From Peribacillus sp. FSL E2-0218 (lineage in GTDB: Bacteria > Bacillota > Bacilli > Bacillales > DSM-1321), in the NCBI RefSeq assembly GCF_037992945.1, contig NZ_CP150304.1, positions 3,289,501 to 3,353,500 on the forward strand: a stretch of DNA of 64,000 nt. The letters are read 5' to 3'. Below, piece by piece: positions 26,341-34,899 of the stretch; the stretch's first letter is position 1; every line of letters starts with the position of its first letter. The notes under the pieces are model-generated. The model saw only the letters and a program-made list of their open reading frames with translations, was not told where the DNA came from and did not search any database. The position numbers were made by a program, and so were the translations under genes.

Positions 26341-26466
26341 AGACGTTGATTTCCACTCCAGGCACTCGCTTTCCGCGGGCGGTCGGGGAGCCTCCTCGGC
26401 TTTGCCTGCGGGGTCTCCCCTAGACGCGCTTTTCCCGCAGGAGTCTCGAACACCCGCTCCAATCAA
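26341..26466 (-). repeat. Bacillus-type intergenic repeat, copy B, inside the IS
   Basis: Read on the minus strand it has the same blocks as 7665-7783: GAGACTCCTGCGGGAAA, GAGACCCCGCAGGC, GACCGCCCGCGGAAAGCGAG and GCCTGGAGTGGAA. It lies between the IS left end and the transposase gene, so it would travel with the IS. Confidence 0.85.
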
Positions 26467-26551
26467 CTTTGTCTTACCTTTTAGATAGAACACTTTTGAC
26501 TGGAGTCATTTTTGTTTTAAAATTGAAGGATTAAAACTTGAGGTGATGAGG

Positions 26552-27910
26552 ATGCTTTCTAAACATGATTCTATTCAGCGAGATCAACTTGAAATGATTA
26601 CTTTAGATCAACTGGTGCCACCGAACCATTTGGTTCGTAAAATGGAGGCTGCCATTGACTTCACTTTCATTTATGACTTGGTGAAAGATATGTACTCAGA
26701 GGTAGGACGCCCAAGTATTGATCCAGTTATTTTAGTTAAACTGACTTTCATTCAATATACCTTCGGTATTCGTTCCATGCGTAAAACGATTGAAGAAGTT
26801 GAAACCAATATGGCTTATCGTTGGTTCTTAGGCTATGGTTTCCATGATAAAGTGCCTCATTTCTCTACGTTCGGAAAAAATTATGAGCGACGCTTTAAAG
26901 ATACAGACCTGTTTGAACAGATTTTCTGTCGCATTTTAATGACAGCTGCTAATAAAAAGGTAATAAGTGTAGAACACGTTTTCGTGGATTCCACACATGT
27001 GAAAGCCAGTGCGAATAAACGGAAATTTGAAAAGAAAATCGTTCGTAAAGAAACACGAGCGTATCAAGGACGTCTTCAAGAAGAAATCAATCAAGATCGT
27101 GAAAACCACGGAAAGAAGCCTTTTCCACCAGATAAATTTGATAAGGAAGAAACCAAAGCAATTAAAGAAAGTACTACGGATCCTGAGAGTGGCTACTATG
27201 TGAAAGATGAACGAACAAAACAGTTTGCCTATTCATTCCATGCGGCCGCAGACGGCAACGGTTTTGTATTGGGAACGATTGTAACACCTGGTAATACACA
27301 TGACAGTCATATTTTGGAGCCACTTGTTGAGCAAGTGATTGAGAAAGTTGGAAAACCAGAAGCAGTTGCCGCAGATGCAGCTTATAAAACACCAGCGATT
27401 ACAAGCTACCTATTTAACAAAGAAATCACACCTGCTTTACCCTATACACGTCCTCGTACAAAAGAAGGATTCTTTCGCAAACATGACTATGTTTACGATG
27501 AACACTTTGATTGTTACCTTTGCCCTTCGGGAGAAACTTTAAAGTACTCAACAACAAATAAAGAGGGCTATCGCGAATACAAATCGCCAAAACAAATTTG
27601 TGCAACATGCTCATTTTTATCACGGTGTACGGAAAGCAAAGACCATCAAAAAGTAGTGACACGGCATATCTGGCAAGCATATGTGGAAGAAGCAGATCAT
27701 CTGCGTCATCATCAAGAGGTAAAACCTATATATGCGAAACGCAAAGAAACGATTGAGCGTGTATTCGCAGATGCAAAAGAAAAGCATGGTATGCGTTGGA
27801 CTACTTTAAGGGGACTTAAAAAATTGTCGATGCAGGCGATGCTTACTTTCGCTGCCATGAATTTAAAGAAGATGGCCACTTGGACATGGCAAGGTCCTAA
27901 AATGGCTTAA
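26552..27910 (+). CDS. IS1182 family DDE transposase
   Basis: A 452-residue transposase with the N-terminal IS1182/DUF772-type block (RDQLEMITLDQLVPPNHLVRK, then RSMRKTIEE). The DDE triad can be read at VFVDSTHVK, AVAADAAYKTP and IERVFADAKEKHG. A zinc-like cysteine group (CYLCPSG, CATCSFLSRC) lies between the second Asp and the Glu. No stops or frameshifts, so it is probably active. The ATG at 26552 is preceded by GAGGTGATGAGG; in-frame GTG 26543 and ATG 26546 overlap that site. Confidence 0.93.
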   Translation: MLSKHDSIQRDQLEMITLDQLVPPNHLVRKMEAAIDFTFIYDLVKDMYSEVGRPSIDPVILVKLTFIQYTFGIRSMRKTIEEVETNMAYRWFLGYGFHDKVPHFSTFGKNYERRFKDTDLFEQIFCRILMTAANKKVISVEHVFVDSTHVKASANKRKFEKKIVRKETRAYQGRLQEEINQDRENHGKKPFPPDKFDKEETKAIKESTTDPESGYYVKDERTKQFAYSFHAAADGNGFVLGTIVTPGNTHDSHILEPLVEQVIEKVGKPEAVAADAAYKTPAITSYLFNKEITPALPYTRPRTKEGFFRKHDYVYDEHFDCYLCPSGETLKYSTTNKEGYREYKSPKQICATCSFLSRCTESKDHQKVVTRHIWQAYVEEADHLRHHQEVKPIYAKRKETIERVFADAKEKHGMRWTTLRGLKKLSMQAMLTFAAMNLKKMATWTWQGPKMA

Positions 27911-27969
27911 CATAGTGGCTCGAAGAGCCCAAATCTCGTAACCTTTGGTCAAAATTTCAAAGGAATTTC

Positions 27970-28007
27970 AAAAGGGGTTCGGAATTTTTTAATTCCGAAC
28001 CCCTTTT
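27970..28007 (+). terminator. Terminator of the transposase gene
   Basis: A 17-base stem starting AAAAGGGGTTCGGAATT with a four-base loop, just inside the IS right end. Short T-runs on both strands suggest it can also act on transcripts arriving from sodA. Confidence 0.85.
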
Positions 28008-28020
28008 GTCTACAAACTGA

Positions 28021-28050
28021 GACAGGATCCCACGTAAGGGGATCCTGTCT
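28021..28050. repeat. Right copy of the duplicated hairpin; former sodA terminator
   Basis: Identical to 26251-26280 and followed by seven T on the plus strand. For sodA, read on the minus strand, the hairpin is now followed by IS sequence (TCAGTTTGTAG) instead of T residues. Confidence 0.9.
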
Positions 28051-28068
28051 TTTTTTAATTCCGACTGC

Positions 28069-28677
28069 TTATTTAGCAGCGTTGTAGCGTTTTGATACTT
28101 CATCCCAGTTTACAACATTCCAGAAAGAATTGATGTATTCAGGACGGCGGTTTTGGTAGTTTAGGTAGTAAGCATGTTCCCAAACGTCCAATCCAAGAAG
28201 TGGCGTTTTGCCTTCAGATAACGGATTGTCTTGGTTCGGAGTGCTTGTTACTTCCAACTCGCCATTGTTGACTGCAAGCCAAGCCCAGCCAGATCCAAAA
28301 CGAGTAGTAGCCGCTTTAGCGAATTCTTCTTTGAAGCTGTCGAAGCTGCCGAATTTCGATGTGATGGCATCTGCTAATTCACCAGTTGGCTGACCGCCGC
28401 CGTTTGGTGAAAGGATTTCCCAGAATAAAGTGTGGTTAGCGTGTCCGCCGCCGTTGTTGCGAACAGCAGTGCGAACCGCTTCAGGTACTGCATCCAGGTT
28501 AGCGACGATTTCTTCAACGCTTTTGCTTAGAAGCTCTTCGTTGCCTTCAAGAGCATTGTTCAAGTTTGTCACATATGTGTTGTGATGTTTTGTGTGGTGA
28601 ATGTTCATTGTTTCTTTGTCGATGTGTGGTTCCAATGCATCATATGCGTACGGTAATTGTGGAAGTTCAAAAGCCAT
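28069..28677 (-). CDS. sodA: Manganese superoxide dismutase
   Basis: Converts superoxide to peroxide and oxygen in the cytoplasm. The four metal ligands are His27, His82, Asp164 and His168 (DVWEHAYY); GGGHANH precedes the second. The length (202) is the Bacillus norm. The ATG follows AGGGAGGAATT. Its terminator has been altered by the IS inserted 49 bases past the stop. Confidence 0.98.
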   Translation of the reverse strand: MAFELPQLPYAYDALEPHIDKETMNIHHTKHHNTYVTNLNNALEGNEELLSKSVEEIVANLDAVPEAVRTAVRNNGGGHANHTLFWEILSPNGGGQPTGELADAITSKFGSFDSFKEEFAKAATTRFGSGWAWLAVNNGELEVTSTPNQDNPLSEGKTPLLGLDVWEHAYYLNYQNRRPEYINSFWNVVNWDEVSKRYNAAK

Positions 28678-28719
28678 AATAAAATTCCTCCCTATGTAAG
28701 CTGTTTTTTTTTTTGAGGG

Positions 28720-28780
28720 CTTCAGATAAGATACTGAAGCTCGCTAGCATTAGAGTATCAAATTTTTGTAAACGTTTCAA
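28720..28780 (-). promoter_or_regulatory. sodA promoter and 5' leader hairpin
   Basis: Minus-strand TTGAAA (28775-28780), a 17-base spacer and TACTCT (28752-28757) form a plausible SigA promoter. The leader then has a hairpin GCTTCAG / CTGAAGC and a run of eleven A before the ribosome site. Confidence 0.6.
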
Positions 28781-28810
28781 ACCTTATGCCTCGTTTTGCG
28801 ATTTTATTTC

Positions 28811-29296
28811 CTATGAGAATACCACGAATAGGAAATATCCAATCATCAGTAGTTGGATGATGCCTTTCGTGATCACACTGCTAATAAAACCAACGACAGA
28901 GCCGAGTCCGATTTTAGATGCAGTGACCGGATCTTTTCTATGGACAAGGATCTCTGCCAGAAAGGCACCGATGAAGGGGCCGATCAGGATGCCGAGGAAT
29001 GGAATCACGAACGGGCCGACAAGAAGTCCGATCGTACTGCCCCAAATACCAGCTTTCGTGCCGCCGTATTTTTTGACACCAACCATGTTTGCGATATAAT
29101 CCGCCGCGAACAAAAGGATGACGAATAAAATTTGGACGGTCCAGAAAAACCAGCCAAACGGGGCAAAGGAATAAAAAAGACCATAAAGCACGATTCCGCC
29201 AAATATGAATAAAACGCTTGGTATGATTGGAAAAATCAGACCGACAAAGCCCATTATGAACATAAGGACAATAATTATCCAAAATAGTGTATCCAC
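28811..29296 (-). CDS. yqgC: YqgC, DUF456 membrane protein
   Basis: A 161-residue DUF456 protein with four to five membrane helices and the Gly/Pro-rich GLLVGPFVIPFLGILIGPFI glycine-zipper core. Start choice: GTG 29296 is ten bases after AAGGGG and aligns with the YqgC start; the ATG at 29317 lies within the ribosome site. It is next to sodA, as in B. subtilis. Function unknown. Confidence 0.85.
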   Translation of the reverse strand: MDTLFWIIIVLMFIMGFVGLIFPIIPSVLFIFGGIVLYGLFYSFAPFGWFFWTVQILFVILLFAADYIANMVGVKKYGGTKAGIWGSTIGLLVGPFVIPFLGILIGPFIGAFLAEILVHRKDPVTASKIGLGSVVGFISSVITKGIIQLLMIGYFLFVVFS

Positions 29297-29457
29297 AATC
29301 AAAACGCCCCTTCTCATTTCATTTAAGTTTGCCTCTATCTCTCCATAATTGCCTCTTTATTGTTAGTTGAAACCAATGACTCTTCATACAGGTTGTTTTA
29401 TTTTCCCCATATAGTTAAAATTGGTTAGGAATCTTATAAAGTTAGGTGCTGAAAAAA

Positions 29458-30225
29458 TTGAACATATTCAAACAAATTTGGGTAAGCTTATATTCCCCTA
29501 AAGATATCGCTTCCTTTCAAAACCAAGGGATCGGCAAAACGATTTTATACGTATTTTTTGTAAGTCTCCTTGCCTTTCTTCCCTCTGCCTTTTATTTCGG
29601 TACAATGATCGTTGATGGGATAGATGCCATGCACGAAACAGTCTCGGAGGACTTACCGGAATTCAAGATCCAAAATGGTACATTGACGACAAAAAATGAT
29701 GAGCCATTTAGCTTGAATAAAGATGGATATCAAATTTTCGTGGATGGAACCGGAACTATGACCCCGGAAGATGTGGCTGAAAAAGCTGACGAGGCTGTGG
29801 CCCTTTTAAAATCCGACCTTGTTTTCGTATCCGGGGGCAACGTGCAATCTTCCCCCTATTCTGTACTGGAAGGAGATAATCAGGAAATTTCAGCTTGGCT
29901 TGATTCCGTCGAGTCTGTACTGCCGATCATCCTCCCGTTGCTGCTCCTTATATTATACCTGTTCACTGCCAGTGGAATCTTCATAAAAGTGACAATCGTA
30001 GCCGCTTTCGGTCTCCTTTTCAAAAATGCCCTTGGCCGGCCGCTTTCATATAGGCATCTTTGGAGAATCGCTGCATACAGCATTACACTTTCGACCATTT
30101 TCTTCACCGTCATGGATTCGTTTCACGCCACGGTCCCATTCGCTTCGTTCATCAGCTGGTTCGTCACATTGATGATGCTTTATTTATCCATTAAAGAAAC
30201 TTCGGCCGATGCCTCCATGGATTGA
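29458..30225 (+). CDS. yqgB: YqgB, DUF1189 membrane protein
   Basis: 255 residues: one helix near 25-47, a large extracytoplasmic region (about 48-150) and four C-terminal helices. It has the DUF1189 N-terminal block (SLYSPKDIASFQNQGIGKTI). TTG 29458 is nine bases from AGGTG and aligns with the B. subtilis start. DUF1189 proteins are linked to sugar transporters in other bacteria, but no such gene is nearby. Confidence 0.82.
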   Translation: MNIFKQIWVSLYSPKDIASFQNQGIGKTILYVFFVSLLAFLPSAFYFGTMIVDGIDAMHETVSEDLPEFKIQNGTLTTKNDEPFSLNKDGYQIFVDGTGTMTPEDVAEKADEAVALLKSDLVFVSGGNVQSSPYSVLEGDNQEISAWLDSVESVLPIILPLLLLILYLFTASGIFIKVTIVAAFGLLFKNALGRPLSYRHLWRIAAYSITLSTIFFTVMDSFHATVPFASFISWFVTLMMLYLSIKETSADASMD

Positions 30226-30235
30226 CCAAGAACAG

Positions 30236-30281
30236 CACAAAGATCAAGTCACTTAGGACTATCCGATCTTTGTGTTTTTTT
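30236..30281 (+). terminator. Terminator of yqgB
   Basis: Perfect CACAAAGATC / GATCTTTGTG stem, 19-base loop, then seven T. Confidence 0.88.
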
Positions 30282-30425
30282 GCTTTTGAGAGGATCATCA
30301 ATTCCCTTTTCTTTCATATGACTGCAGTCATCATTTTTTTATATCTCCTTAATTCGACAAAATACTCGGCTAGTTTTACCTATACTGATGTTGATAAATG
30401 AATTAGGTTATAAGAGGTGATAAAC

Positions 30426-30569
30426 GTGAAGACAAGTTACCTTGATTTGCAGTGGTTGTCACTCATCATGGAGGCAAAAGAAATAGGTCTGACTCCTAAG
30501 GAAATCAGTATCTTTCTTGACTCCTGCTCAAATAAACAGGATGTTGCCCACCCCCCAAAAAATACTTGA
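30426..30569 (+). CDS. SinI-domain small protein, putative SinR-type antirepressor
   Basis: A 47-residue protein starting at GTG with a strong AGAGGTGAT site four bases away. Residues 6-32 (LDLQWLSLIMEAKEIGLTPK onward) fit the SinI dimerisation motif, as in B. subtilis SinI (LDQEWVELMVEAKEANISPE). SinI and SlrA peptides bind SinR and relieve repression of biofilm genes. No sinR is adjacent, so this is an orphan antirepressor candidate. The tail is short and unlike SinI. The family call is by eye; activity is inferred. Confidence 0.8.
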   Translation: MKTSYLDLQWLSLIMEAKEIGLTPKEISIFLDSCSNKQDVAHPPKNT

Positions 30570-30651
30570 CGTTGAAAATGCCCATTTTTAGGCATACTAT
30601 CAGTCCCTTTCAAGTATATTTAAGTAAAGACAAGCTTGGGAGGGTGGAAAT

Positions 30652-30984
30652 TTGAAAAGGCTACTGCTTTTTATTTCATTTTGCTTCACATTATTTATTA
30701 TTTATTTCGATTTGACTACTGGCACCCTGCCGACTCCACAACCACCAGCTTCCACAGTCCAGCCAGCCGTCCCGGCAAGTCAGCAGCAACCTGCCCCGAC
30801 TGCAGCTTTCAAAGAAATTACCATGAAACCAGGAGATACTTTACTCTCCATCGTTGAAACGCAAAAAGGCGGGGACAATAAGCCTATGGAAACGATCATT
30901 TCCGATTTCCAGAGTTTGAATGAAGGCATGAAGCCTGAAAATATGCAGATTGGCAAAACCTATAAGATTCCTGTTTATAAATAG
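30652..30984 (+). CDS. Membrane-anchored LysM protein
   Basis: A 110-residue protein with an N-terminal membrane anchor (about 3-20) and a Pro/Gln/Ala-rich linker (about 25-52). The C-terminal LysM domain (about 54-109) has the usual MKPGDTLLSIVE start and IGKTYKIPVYK end. Predicted to sit outside the cell bound to peptidoglycan. TTG start with GGGAGGGTGG upstream. The local order resembles the yqgA area of B. subtilis, but I do not claim orthology. Confidence 0.78.
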   Translation: MKRLLLFISFCFTLFIIYFDLTTGTLPTPQPPASTVQPAVPASQQQPAPTAAFKEITMKPGDTLLSIVETQKGGDNKPMETIISDFQSLNEGMKPENMQIGKTYKIPVYK

Positions 30985-31178
30985 CCTGAACATGGGGGAC
31001 CTGCACGTTTTCAAAAGCTCTGGAAGACATCGGGATTAAGCATGGAGTATCAAATACTTCTTATTAAAAAAGATATTGCATCCTATTTCCTTGTCATACG
31101 GTAAGTACATTGATACAATATTTCAGAGAAACAAATTAAAAATCAAAACTGATTTTTTCCTAAAGGAGAGAATTCCAC

Positions 31179-32300
31179 TTGAGTGAAATCATACATCGCA
31201 CCAAGACGCGGCCAATTAAAGTCGGAAACTTAACGATTGGCGGCAATAATGAAGTTATCGTACAAAGCATGACAACTACTAAAACACATGATGTTGAAGC
31301 AACTGTAGCAGAAATCCTTCGTCTTGAAGAGGCGGGATGTCAAATCGTCCGCGTCGCCTGTCCTGACGAAAGGGCTGCCGATGCAATCCCTGAAATAAAA
31401 AAACGGATAAACATTCCGCTTGTAGTCGATATACATTTCGATTATAAGCTGGCACTGAAGGCCATTGAAGGCGGAGCCGATAAAATCAGGATCAATCCTG
31501 GTAACATCGGACGCCGCGAAAAGGTCGAAGCAGTCGTTAAAGCGGCCAAAGCGAAAGGCATTCCAATCCGGATCGGGGTCAATGCCGGTTCCCTTGAGAA
31601 GAAGATCCTCGATAAATATGGCTACCCAACGGCAGATGGAATGATCGAAAGTGCCCTGCACCATATCAAGATCCTGGAAGATCTCGATTTTCATGACATC
31701 ATCGTGTCCATGAAGGCCTCTGATGTGAATTTAGCCATCGAGGCATATGTAAAAGCTTCAAAAGCATTCGATTACCCGCTACACTTGGGAATCACCGAAT
31801 CGGGTACCTTGTTCTCCGGAACGGTAAAAAGCGCCGCCGGTCTAGGTGCGATCCTAAGCCAGGGCATCGGAAGCACGGTGCGTGTTTCCCTTAGCGCGGA
31901 TCCAGTCGAAGAAGTGAAGGTAGCTAGGGAGCTCCTGAAAGTATTCGGACTTGCTTCCAACATGGCCACTTTGATCTCCTGTCCGACTTGCGGTCGCATC
32001 GAGATCGATTTAATCTCCATCGCGAATGAGGTTGAAGAGTACATCCAGACGATTAAAGCTCCGATTAAGGTATCTGTGCTTGGTTGTGCGGTAAACGGTC
32101 CTGGTGAGGCCCGTGAAGCTGATATCGGCATAGCCGGTGCCCGCGGTGAAGGATTGTTGTTCAGAAAAGGGCAAATCGTACGGAAAGTGCCTGAAGAAAC
32201 GATGGTCGAGGAACTGAAAAAGGAAATTGACAAAATTGCTGAAGAGTATTATGAAAAACAAAGAGCGGAAGCTGCCGCTGCAGCTTTATTGAATAAATAA
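31179..32300 (+). CDS. ispG: 4-hydroxy-3-methylbut-2-enyl-diphosphate synthase IspG
   Basis: Penultimate enzyme of the MEP isoprenoid pathway, converting MEcPP to HMBPP with reduced flavodoxin or ferredoxin. A TIM barrel (about 1-260) is followed by the iron-sulfur domain with cluster ligands Cys268, Cys271, Cys303 and Glu310 (SCPTCGR, GCAVNGPGE). The length (373) is standard. TTG start behind AAAGGAGAG. IspH, the next enzyme, is 8 kb downstream in the same window. Confidence 0.97.
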   Translation: MSEIIHRTKTRPIKVGNLTIGGNNEVIVQSMTTTKTHDVEATVAEILRLEEAGCQIVRVACPDERAADAIPEIKKRINIPLVVDIHFDYKLALKAIEGGADKIRINPGNIGRREKVEAVVKAAKAKGIPIRIGVNAGSLEKKILDKYGYPTADGMIESALHHIKILEDLDFHDIIVSMKASDVNLAIEAYVKASKAFDYPLHLGITESGTLFSGTVKSAAGLGAILSQGIGSTVRVSLSADPVEEVKVARELLKVFGLASNMATLISCPTCGRIEIDLISIANEVEEYIQTIKAPIKVSVLGCAVNGPGEAREADIGIAGARGEGLLFRKGQIVRKVPEETMVEELKKEIDKIAEEYYEKQRAEAAAAALLNK

Positions 32301-32302
32301 AG

Positions 32303-32337
32303 CAAAACCCCGATAATCATCATCGGGGTTTTTTGCT
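32303..32337. terminator. Bidirectional terminator between ispG and yqfX
   Basis: AAAACCCCGAT / ATCGGGGTTTT stem with A and T runs on both sides. Confidence 0.9.
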
Positions 32338-32343
32338 TTCTCT

Positions 32344-32814
32344 TTAAAAGAACGGCAAAATGAATATGCCGACGATGATGGAGAGGGCACCAATGCCGAT
32401 CGCCCATGTACCCAAGTTCGATCCACGGCTTCGGGCCACTATCCCGACAATGATCCCTGCAATCCCCAGAAGGAAAGGCATCATGAATAACGATAAAATG
32501 GAAATGATCAAGGCTACGACACCAATGACTTTTCCTCTTGATGCGACGTCCCCGGAATCATCAGCCCCTACTACAGACTCATCCTTATATGACCTGCTTC
32601 TCCGAGGCATCGTTGAAATCTCGGCTGACGCTTCTTCGTGATAACGGTTATCCAAATTGGTCACGGACCCTCGATTTTCATAACGGCGATCATCGGCAGG
32701 TTCGTCTTCATTATAATACCGCTCATGATGCGGATCATCGACAATAGTCGGTTCCCTGTCTTCTTTGCTCAATCGTATATCATCGTCAACACTGGAGTAT
32801 GGATCTTTTTCCAT
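32344..32814 (-). CDS. yqfX: YqfX-like membrane protein with charged N-terminus
   Basis: 156 residues: a very polar, Asp/Glu/Arg/Tyr-rich cytoplasmic half (about 1-95) and two closely spaced C-terminal helices with Gly/Ile repeats, similar to DUF4190-type proteins. ATG 32814 follows GAGGGATG. Position between ispG and yqfW matches B. subtilis yqfX. Function unknown. Confidence 0.75.
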   Translation of the reverse strand: MEKDPYSSVDDDIRLSKEDREPTIVDDPHHERYYNEDEPADDRRYENRGSVTNLDNRYHEEASAEISTMPRRSRSYKDESVVGADDSGDVASRGKVIGVVALIISILSLFMMPFLLGIAGIIVGIVARSRGSNLGTWAIGIGALSIIVGIFILPFF

Positions 32815-32983
32815 TCGTGCATCCCTCACTTTCGTTTGTAGGAGCAGTTATAGTATATGTAAAAGCCAGGCGATCCAACGTGATAATGGTTTCTTGTCTT
32901 GGAAATAAATTAGCGATTTTACCAAAGCCATGATTGTATATGTTACACTATTACAAGTACTTTTAGATGAGGAGAGATTCATC

Positions 32984-33568
32984 ATGAAAAAACGATTTGG
33001 CATCGACATAGACGGGACTGTCACAAGACCTGATTCGATGGTCCCCTTTTTAAATAAAGCTTTTCAGCTGAACTTAGCTTATGAAGACATTACGGAGTAT
33101 GATCTACTCCCATTCGTCAACGTTCCAAAGGAGGATTTCACCAAATGGTTCTTCGAGACAGAGCCGCTCATCTATGCCGAGTCTTTATTGGCTGAAGGGG
33201 CGAAGGATGTTTTGGAAAAATGGGCAAAACAGGCCGACCTTTATTTCATCAGTGCCAGGAGCAACCGTTTATTAGATGTGACGAAGGATTGGTTCACTAC
33301 GAATGAAGTTCTTTATAACCATATTGAGCTTGTAGGCTCACACGACAAAGTGGCGGCAGCCAAGAAATTCGCAGTCGATCTCTTTTTAGAGGACAAGCAT
33401 GATAATGCGGTGGCCATTTCGGAAGAATGCAAAATACCGGTGATTTTATTCAATACTCCCTACAACCAAGACCCTGTGCCGGAACGTGTCATTCGGGTCA
33501 ACAATTGGCAGGAGGCCTCTTTCTGGGTGACCAACTGGTTGGCAGAAAAGCCTGTTACCATCAAATAA
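32984..33568 (+). CDS. yqfW: YqfW, HAD-like 5'(3')-deoxyribonucleotidase family
   Basis: A 194-residue HAD phosphatase-like protein. Motif I is DIDGT at residues 8-12 (GIDIDGTVTRP), motif II lies in FISARSNR, and motif III in LFLEDKHDN. This fits putative nucleotidases that remove phosphate from deoxynucleotides; the substrate is inferred. The ATG at 32984 has GAGGAGAG upstream; an in-frame start 18 codons earlier has none. Confidence 0.88.
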   Translation: MKKRFGIDIDGTVTRPDSMVPFLNKAFQLNLAYEDITEYDLLPFVNVPKEDFTKWFFETEPLIYAESLLAEGAKDVLEKWAKQADLYFISARSNRLLDVTKDWFTTNEVLYNHIELVGSHDKVAAAKKFAVDLFLEDKHDNAVAISEECKIPVILFNTPYNQDPVPERVIRVNNWQEASFWVTNWLAEKPVTIK

Positions 33569-33570
33569 AC

Positions 33571-33606
33571 AAAAAAACCATTGACTAAAAAGTCAATGGT
33601 TTTTTA
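33571..33606. terminator. Bidirectional terminator between yqfW and zur
   Basis: AAAAAACCATTGACT / AGTCAATGGTTTTTT with a five-base A-rich loop. The zur stop codon lies at its right edge. Confidence 0.92.
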
Positions 33607-34029
33607 GGCCTCTACAGATACACTGCATGCGGGACAGCGGCCGTATATTTCAAATTTATGACCCGAGACGTCGTAGTCCTTCAAGCTATCCTCCAGCTCC
33701 TGCATCGGGCACACTTCGATTTCTTTCGTTTTACCGCAATTCAAGCAAATGAAGTGATGGTGGTGGGAAGAATGGCCGCATGTAAAACGGAAATGCTTTT
33801 CCCCTTCCAACTCGGTCGTTTCAAATATCCCCAATTCAACGAACAAAGAAAGGTTCCGGTAAATCGTATCAAAGCTCAATCCAGGATAATCCTGTTTCAT
33901 ATTCTCCAGCACATCTTTTGCTGTTAAATACTTATCGCTGGAAGAGAAAAGCTGAAGCATCTCTTCCCTCTTCCCAGTATGTTTAAAGCCTTTATCTTTT
34001 AGTAATTGCATGGCCGTAGAAACGTTCAT
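33604..34029 (-). CDS. zur: Zinc uptake repressor Zur (Fur family)
   Basis: A Fur-family metalloregulator of 141 residues. An N-terminal winged helix (about 10-75, with FDTIYRNLSLF) binds DNA. The structural zinc site is Cys95, Cys98, Cys132 and Cys135; sensing-site candidates are Cys84 and the His-rich run 89-92. Its pairing with znuB-znuC on the same strand supports Zur rather than Fur or PerR. The ATG follows GGGGTGATG. Confidence 0.92.
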   Translation of the reverse strand: MNVSTAMQLLKDKGFKHTGKREEMLQLFSSSDKYLTAKDVLENMKQDYPGLSFDTIYRNLSLFVELGIFETTELEGEKHFRFTCGHSSHHHHFICLNCGKTKEIEVCPMQELEDSLKDYDVSGHKFEIYGRCPACSVSVEA

Positions 34030-34044
34030 AAAACATCACCCCAT

Positions 34045-34878
34045 CTATCGATTTTTCCACTTATCAAACAAAATTGACAAGATGAGAATTAGCACAGCGA
34101 TTATGACAATCGTGCCGCCAGGAGCGAGATCAAGATTGTATGATAAAAACAAACCGCCAACAACTGAAACCTCACCGAATAAAATTGAGAACCCGATCAT
34201 TTGCTTAAACCCCTTGGCAAAGCGGAGACTAGCCGCCACAGGAAGCGTCATGAGCGAAGAAACCAGCAATATGCCAATGATTTTCATGGAAGCGGCGATG
34301 ACCAGGGCTACCATCACGATAAAAATAAAATGGATGGCCTTATATGGAATTCCTGAAGCCTTGGCATGCTCTTCATCAAATGATAACAGAAATAATTCTT
34401 TATACAATAGTGTGAGGGTCAAGACAACGACGATCCCCACTGCCAAGATGACATACAAGTCCGTCCGGCTGACTGCACTGACACTGCCGAATAAATATCC
34501 ATATAAATCCGTATTGAAGCCGTCTGCAATCGATATGAAAATGACGCTTAGACCCATGCCGCCAGACATAATGATCGGGATTGCAAGCTCTTGGTAATGC
34601 TTATAAACCCCTCTTAATTTTTCAATGAATAATGAACCGCCAACCGAAAAGGCCATCCCCATATAGAGTGGATTCAATCCAGCCAGTGAAAGAAAACTCT
34701 TCTGCAGCAATAAACTGAACGCTATGCCAGCAAGCGCTACATGACTGAGCGCATCAGAAATCATCGACATCCGCCTCACCACAACAAAAACGCCCACTAA
34801 TGGCGCAATCGCTCCGATTATGATTCCCGTCAAGAATGCGTTCTGCAAAAATTCAAATTGCAATATCCCCGATATCAT
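34045..34878 (-). CDS. znuB: Zinc ABC transporter permease ZnuB-like
   Basis: A 277-residue ABC-3 family permease with eight or nine helices and the family blocks RRMSMISDALSHVALAGIA (near the N-terminus) and EEHAKASGIPYK. Forms the membrane channel for Zn(II) import with ZnuC. ATG 34878 is preceded by TTTTGGAGG. No binding-protein gene (znuA) is present in the window, so the receptor must be encoded elsewhere. Confidence 0.92.
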   Translation of the reverse strand: MISGILQFEFLQNAFLTGIIIGAIAPLVGVFVVVRRMSMISDALSHVALAGIAFSLLLQKSFLSLAGLNPLYMGMAFSVGGSLFIEKLRGVYKHYQELAIPIIMSGGMGLSVIFISIADGFNTDLYGYLFGSVSAVSRTDLYVILAVGIVVVLTLTLLYKELFLLSFDEEHAKASGIPYKAIHFIFIVMVALVIAASMKIIGILLVSSLMTLPVAASLRFAKGFKQMIGFSILFGEVSVVGGLFLSYNLDLAPGGTIVIIAVLILILSILFDKWKNR

Positions 34879-34899
34879 TGGGCTATCCTCCAAAACTTT

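Larger units (their letters stand above)
26280..28020 (+). mobile_element. Intact IS1182-like insertion sequence, about 1.74 kb
   Basis: The ends are imperfect inverted repeats TCAGACTGTAGACAAA (left) and TCAGTTTGTAGACAAA (right, inverted), 14 of 16 identical. It encodes one full-length transposase. A hairpin just inside the left end (AGACAAACTCGAT / ATCGAGTTTGTCT, 26289-26318) can block read-through from outside, and one follows the transposase. The element is flanked by identical 30-bp copies of a terminator hairpin. The left 260 bp also hold a copy of the Bacillus intergenic repeat. Intact gene and exact flanks suggest a recent insertion. Confidence 0.9.
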
